A program made the translations under genes and the position numbers. A stretch of 9,320 bases of DNA from Deltaproteobacteria bacterium (GTDB taxonomy: Bacteria > Myxococcota_A > Polyangia > HGW-17): the NCBI GenBank assembly GCA_003249585.1, contig QKIM01000515.1, forward strand, positions 1 to 9,320, read 5' to 3'. The notes under the pieces were generated by a model, which was not told where the DNA came from, did no database searches, and was given only the letters and a program-made list of their open reading frames with translations. Positions 6,454 to 9,320 of the stretch are shown here, piece by piece (positions within the stretch are counted from its first letter, which is position 1; each line of letters opens with the position of its first letter).

Positions 6454-6490
6454 GGACGAGGAATGGTCGCGCGCGGGACGCGGAATGGTC
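6454..6490. repeat. Direct repeat, two 15-mers 22 bp apart
   Basis: GGACGAGGAATGGTC (6454-6468) and GGACGCGGAATGGTC (6476-6490) match at 14 of 15 bases, with a period of 22 bp, close to two helical turns. They lie between the stop of the Cys-cluster lipoprotein and the barrel promoter, roughly 110-150 bp upstream of that promoter. Same-face spacing suggests a possible activator or repressor site. Confidence 0.5.
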
Positions 6491-6507
6491 ACAGAGGTGG
6501 GGATGGG

Positions 6508-7419
6508 CTACCGGGACAGGTCGACGCGGAAGAGGCGGGTGAAGGATGGGTCGTAGAAGGCCGAGAAGGACTCGCCCTTGGTGGGCCCGCCCTTGAGGGG
6601 GAGAAACGCGCGCACCTCCACGTGCTGACCCCGGGGAACCAGGAACAGCGAACAGGAGGCCTTGCGGGCCTTGGCGAGGGCCGCGTCGAGGGCCGTGGGG
6701 GCCACACAGACGGGCTTGCCCGTGCACTTGGCCGTGGCCCCCTTGTGACTGGCCTCCACGCGGGTGGCTGCGAACTGCCGGGCCTGGTGGCCCCCCAGGG
6801 ACAGGTCCACGGCCGCGCAGGAGTCGGCTGTGGCCACGGTGCTCATGCGGATGAGAACGGGAGCCTTGGCGGGGAGGGTCACCTCGGTCCGGGCGCAGCG
6901 CTGATCCTTGGTACAGACCGAAACAGTGTATTTTCCCGCCGGGGGCGCCAGCTGGGTACAGCACCAACTGTAGGGCGGCCTTCCGTTCTTGTACAGGGTC
7001 AGCAGCCCGTCCCAGGCCACCTTGTGGGACTTCCCGGGAGCCAGCTCCACCTGACGGTAGGGGGGCTTGGCCCCCTCGATGCAGGGACCGCCGCACCTGC
7101 AAGCGCAGGGGCCGAACTGAAGCGAGGGCTCGGGGTTGCCCGACCGGGCGACGATCCCGAAGGGGCTGATCTCCCCGAAGGTGAGGTCCAGGACGACGGG
7201 CCTGGCCGTGTCGTTGAGGACCGTGAGGGTCGTGGGGGAGGCAACGACCGTGGGCTTGGGCGCCGGCTTCTTCGGCGGGGTGGCCGGGGTCAAGGTCCCG
7301 GGGGATTTCATGGCCTTCATGGGGGTCATGACCCCGTTCTTCCCCGTGGAGTCGGCCACGGGCTCCTTCTTGCAGGCCACCACCGACAGCACGATACTCA
7401 TCATCACCAACGTACGCAT
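6508..7419 (-). CDS. Cys-rich lipoprotein of unknown function, 303 aa
   Basis: MRTLVMMSIVLSVVAC gives a signal peptide with lipobox VVAC (Cys16). A Lys/Pro/Thr linker (about 35-58) follows, then a beta-rich part: LTVLNDTARPVVLDLTFG looks like an Ig-like strand pair, and LAPPAGKYTVSVCT like another. Cys105, 107, 109 and 113 form a CxCxCxxxC cluster in GPCACRCGGPC. Further cysteines are Cys153/154, 169, 175, 201, 232, 238 and 256; twelve cysteines follow the lipid-bearing one, an even number that would allow six disulfides. I do not recognise the family. The second ATG is chosen because GAAGGGAG (7426-7433) lies 6 bases before it and touches the first ATG at 7425. It is divergent from the 8-cysteine-module lipoprotein. 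The oxidised periplasm suggests disulfides, but metal binding by the CxCxC cluster is not excluded. Confidence 0.8.
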   Translation of the reverse strand: MRTLVMMSIVLSVVACKKEPVADSTGKNGVMTPMKAMKSPGTLTPATPPKKPAPKPTVVASPTTLTVLNDTARPVVLDLTFGEISPFGIVARSGNPEPSLQFGPCACRCGGPCIEGAKPPYRQVELAPGKSHKVAWDGLLTLYKNGRPPYSWCCTQLAPPAGKYTVSVCTKDQRCARTEVTLPAKAPVLIRMSTVATADSCAAVDLSLGGHQARQFAATRVEASHKGATAKCTGKPVCVAPTALDAALAKARKASCSLFLVPRGQHVEVRAFLPLKGGPTKGESFSAFYDPSFTRLFRVDLSR

Positions 7420-7496
7420 GTCCATCTCCCTTCAAGGCCACACGGGCCGCTCACGATGGGCCATGGTACCACACCTCTCCTGAAAGTTTTCCTGTA

Positions 7497-7525
7497 AATA
7501 TTGACTTGCCCTGGCAGCTGTGCAA
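7497..7525 (-). promoter_or_regulatory. Candidate promoter of the Cys-rich lipoprotein 6508-7419
   Basis: On the minus strand TTGCAC (7520-7525) and AATATT (7497-7502) are 17 bp apart in the AT-rich gap between divergent genes. The matches are only 3/6 and 4/6, so this is tentative. Confidence 0.25.
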
Positions 7526-7554
7526 TCTCTGAGAATTTCCAACATGGGGATCCG

Positions 7555-7599
7555 TTGACTCGGCGGGGACCATGGTACAGTATCGATGCCATTGTCGAT
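7555..7599 (+). promoter_or_regulatory. Candidate promoter and dyad upstream of the 8-Cys-module lipoprotein
   Basis: TTGACT (7555-7560, 5/6) is followed after 17 bp by CAGTAT (7578-7583, 3/6). Just downstream ATCGA (7582-7586) and TCGAT (7595-7599) form an inverted repeat with an 8-base gap, which could be an operator at the transcription start. CCATGGTAC occurs both here (7570-7578) and at 7461-7469. The ribosome site before the ATG at 7635 is weak (GAAAGAA). Confidence 0.3.
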
Positions 7600-7634
7600 C
7601 ATATAAAAAACGCTTTCCCTGAAAGAACCGGCAC

Positions 7635-8567
7635 ATGAAAAATCTCCCTCTCACCCTCCTTGGGCTTTGTCTCCTGGCCATCTCCTGCGAAAGCTCCGTC
7701 GAGGAAGGCTCCTGTGACCTGATCTGCAGCACGCCGCCCGCGGACTATTGTGCCGGGGATGTCGCCAGCGTCTATCCCGCCCTGGGCGCCTGCGTCCAAG
7801 GGGACGCCGGTCCGGAGTGCCTGTACACCCCCGCCGTCATCGACTGCGCCCAGGACGGTCTCGTCTGCCTCGACGGCCGCTGCGTCATTGGCGAGGTGGA
7901 TCCCTGCGAGCCCAACCCCTGCGACACACCCCCCGCGCCCGCGTGTGAGGCGCTCGAAGTGGTCACCTGGGCGGCCACTGGGAGCTGCGCGGTCGTAGAC
8001 AGCGAGGTGAGCTGCACGTACACGGAGGAGAGCCGCTACAACTGCGCCCAGGACGGTCTCGGCTGCATCGACGGGGCCTGCAGCGAGATCATCCCCGACG
8101 TCTGCGAGCCCAACCCCTGCACCGAGCCTCCGCTCAGCATCTGTTCGGGCAACGTCGTCATGGAGTATCTGGCCGAGGGGCTCTGCGTTGCTGTGGAGGG
8201 GATGGCACAGTGCTCCTACAATCCCGAACCCTACGACTGCGAGGCCGACATGAGCGTCTGCCTGGAGGGCGCCTGTGTCCCCGTGGAGTGCCTGACCCCT
8301 GAGGACTGTGACGACGGCCTCGGCTGCACCATTGACGAGTGTGTCGACAACACCTGCACCAACACCCCCGATCCCGGCTTCTGCGACAACAGCGTGTTCT
8401 GCGACGGTGAAGAGACCTGCGACCCGGGAAACACCGGCGCCGACTCCGACGGATGTGTGATGGGCACGCCCGTCGATTGCGACGACATTGACCCCTGTAC
8501 GATCGACACCTGTGATGAACTGAACCAGATGTGCATCAACACCTGGGATCCCGTGCTCTGCGCGTGA
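7635..8567 (+). CDS. Cysteine-rich surface lipoprotein with three 8-Cys modules, 310 aa
   Basis: A signal peptide with lipobox AISC (Cys18) predicts envelope anchoring. Residues 27-214 are three copies of an 8-cysteine module (27-83, 91-149, 157-214) with almost fixed spacing: x3-4, x7, x13, x8, x8-9, x6, x4. Modules two and three begin CEPNPC, and all three end in a C...DG/EG.xC form. After them come segments such as DCDDGLGCTIDECVDNTC and DCDDIDPCTIDTCDE, the CxxDxC type common in myxobacterial and related Cys-rich surface proteins, whose Asp-rich turns may bind calcium. The cysteines are presumably disulfide-bonded. No enzyme motif is seen; a binding, adhesive or structural role on the surface is a guess. 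It stands alone, convergent with the PEGA-like gene and divergent from another Cys-rich lipoprotein. Confidence 0.88.
   Translation: MKNLPLTLLGLCLLAISCESSVEEGSCDLICSTPPADYCAGDVASVYPALGACVQGDAGPECLYTPAVIDCAQDGLVCLDGRCVIGEVDPCEPNPCDTPPAPACEALEVVTWAATGSCAVVDSEVSCTYTEESRYNCAQDGLGCIDGACSEIIPDVCEPNPCTEPPLSICSGNVVMEYLAEGLCVAVEGMAQCSYNPEPYDCEADMSVCLEGACVPVECLTPEDCDDGLGCTIDECVDNTCTNTPDPGFCDNSVFCDGEETCDPGNTGADSDGCVMGTPVDCDDIDPCTIDTCDELNQMCINTWDPVLCA
7713..8276 (+). repeat. Three tandem coding repeats (8-cysteine modules)
   Basis: The repeats encode modules at 7713-7883, 7905-8081 and 8103-8276, about 65 codons apart. CAQDG, GxC and CEPNPC are the best-kept motifs; residues between cysteines are divergent. 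That implies old duplication with selection on the cysteine framework rather than recent tandem expansion. Confidence 0.8.
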
Positions 8568-8642
8568 TCCGCCTCCGTGGCCTGTGTCACGGGCCTTCGC
8601 GACTCGGACGGCGCCAGCTTCCATTGCCCCTTTTCCCCATGC

Positions 8643-8691
8643 CGGGGATTCCCCGCGTCCTTCCCTGTTGGGAGGCCCCCCCTCCCCTCCC
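8643..8691. other. Hairpins and G-tract between convergent genes
   Basis: CGGGG-ATT-CCCCG (8643-8655) and CTTCCC-TGTT-GGGAGG (8660-8675, one G-U pair) are short stems. GGGAGG (8670-8675) can also pair with CCTCCC (8686-8691). The plus-strand pyrimidine block 8676-8691 makes the minus strand G7-A-G4-A-G3 when read 3' to 5', enough G-runs for a quadruplex. The block lies 22 bases past the stop of the minus-strand gene. It may end or slow transcription from either side, but it lacks a U-tract. Confidence 0.35.
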
Positions 8692-8713
8692 ATGTCTCAC
8701 GGTTCGAGGGAGA

Positions 8714-9130
8714 TCAGTAGTTGTCACAGCCCGAGGGGCCACCGCAGGGCTGGCGCACAACGGGGACCATGGGCACGTGCACGTAATTGGTGTTCAGGGT
8801 CTTCCAGTCACCGGTCAGGGCATCGATGAGCACGGCGTAGACGCTGCCCAGGAGGATGTCGACGAGGACCCAGCCGGTGCTGATGGAGTGGCCGAGAAAG
8901 TAGTGCTGGGTGGCGAAGCCCTGCCGCTTGAAGGTGATGACATGATCCCGCTTCGGATCCATGGGGACCCTCAAGGGAGCGGTTCCCATATGGACACCGT
9001 CGACGTACACATGGGTGCAGGTCACGTCGGTGGAGATGCGGACCGTCTCCCGGCTGCTCTTGAACACCGTGGCGCAGCCGGCCAGAGAGATGATGAGGAT
9101 CAGGGGTGCACATATTTTGAGACGGAACAT
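8714..9130 (-). CDS. PEGA-domain-like lipoprotein, 138 aa
   Basis: A signal peptide ends in the good lipobox LAGC (16-19). Residues about 30-72 (VRISTD...VYVDGVHMGTAPLRV...HVITFKRQGF) have the layout of a PEGA domain: a beta strand, a VYVDG turn, the GTAPL motif and a KRQGF ending. A hydrophobic stretch about 86-107 (GWVLVDILLGSVYAVLIDALTG) follows, resembling the glycine-containing segment of small PEGA lipoproteins that end in a VDxxTG motif. PEGA domains are found in surface and envelope proteins; no precise role is known here. The start is set by AGGAG (9138-9142), 7 bases before the ATG. It is a single gene, convergent with the 8-Cys-module lipoprotein. Confidence 0.85.
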   Translation of the reverse strand: MFRLKICAPLILIISLAGCATVFKSSRETVRISTDVTCTHVYVDGVHMGTAPLRVPMDPKRDHVITFKRQGFATQHYFLGHSISTGWVLVDILLGSVYAVLIDALTGDWKTLNTNYVHVPMVPVVRQPCGGPSGCDNY

Positions 9131-9182
9131 GGGACCACTCCTGAGCAGTGAGGATATATCAAACCGCTACCTTCCTCTATTT

Positions 9183-9206
9183 TTGCACATATATAATGAA
9201 TTGCAA
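9183..9206. promoter_or_regulatory. AT-rich promoter-like region with a TTGCA/TGCAA dyad
   Basis: TTGCA (9183-9187) and TGCAA (9202-9206) flank ATATATAAT-type sequence. The plus strand has a perfect TATAAT at 9192-9197 but no good -35. The minus strand could use TTGCAA (9201-9206) as -35 with AAAAAT (9179-9184), which would give about a 40-base leader for the PEGA-like gene. It is probably the promoter zone of one or both flanking genes; the exact boxes are uncertain. Confidence 0.35.
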
Positions 9207-9229
9207 GGGCGAATTTCCATGACCTTGTA

Positions 9230-9320
9230 ATGCCTCCAGAATACCATCATCTCTCCCATACAATAAACACCGATCTCCGGGTGCTGCCGACGCGCCTGCG
9301 GAAAACCCTGGCAGCGGTTC
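9230..9320 (+). CDS. Possible start of an unrecognised gene, cut by the window edge
   Basis: An ATG at 9230 opens a frame that stays open to the edge (about 30 residues, beginning MPPEYHHLSHTINTD and continuing LRVLPTRLRKTLAAV). The plus-strand TATAAT at 9192 would give a leader of roughly 25-30 bases. There is no clear ribosome site before this ATG, and 30 codons without a stop in GC-rich DNA can occur by chance. The family cannot be judged. Confidence 0.3.
   Translation, partial: MPPEYHHLSHTINTDLRVLPTRLRKTLAAV

Noticed and set aside
6079..7497. Plus-strand open frame of 472 codons
   Set aside because: It runs antisense through two lipoprotein/barrel genes that have signal peptides and ribosome sites; its own product is low-complexity Gly/Arg/His-rich with no motif.
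7512..7523. TGGCA...GC resembling a sigma54 promoter
   Set aside because: The GG-to-GC distance is 9 bp instead of the 12 bp needed for the -24/-12 elements.
7599..8693. Minus-strand open frame of 364 codons opposite the Cys-rich lipoprotein
   Set aside because: The plus strand encodes a signal peptide and three regular 8-Cys modules; the antisense frame is Val/Ala/Gly/Asp-rich filler.

Overview
The window is high-GC DNA with small single-gene or two-gene units on both strands. It fits a Gram-negative of the Myxococcota / former Deltaproteobacteria. The reasons are the number of predicted lipoproteins (five of eight confident genes), a C-terminal-phenylalanine barrel-like protein, a hybrid kinase with the AHDFNN H-box style common in those groups, and a cysteine-rich lipoprotein with CxxDxC-type segments. 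The taxonomy is inferred from style only. No rRNA, tRNA, insertion sequence, integrase or CRISPR array was seen.

Layout: 1-130 is non-coding and holds a 15-bp palindrome and two tandem 39-bp units, each with a conserved 6-bp stem. 131-748 (-) is a small papain/transglutaminase-fold-like protein. 892-1710 (+) is a class I methyltransferase that appears to be exported as a lipoprotein with a His-rich linker. 1835-2956 and 2953-5580 (+) form a tight two-gene operon: a PotD/PotF-type amine-binding lipoprotein and a membrane-bound hybrid histidine kinase. 5658-6290 (-) is a probable outer-membrane barrel, 6508-7419 (-) an unrecognised Cys-rich lipoprotein, and 7635-8567 (+) a Cys-rich lipoprotein built of three 8-cysteine modules. 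8714-9130 (-) is a PEGA-like lipoprotein. A plus-strand reading frame may begin at 9230 and run off the right edge.

The most notable unit is the binding protein/kinase operon. It has a strong sigma70-like promoter, both genes start with GTG, they overlap by GTGA, and no ABC permease or ATPase lies nearby. The binding protein keeps most residues that line the PotD polyamine pocket. I infer a periplasmic amine-sensing system analogous in logic to NspS-MbaA or LuxP-LuxQ, with output through a fused receiver domain. The remaining genes look like independent cell-envelope proteins without an obvious shared pathway.

No stretch longer than 300 bases lacks a gene. The longer gaps (1-130, 749-891, 6291-6507, 7420-7634, 8568-8713, 9131-9320) are described by their regulatory or repeat features.
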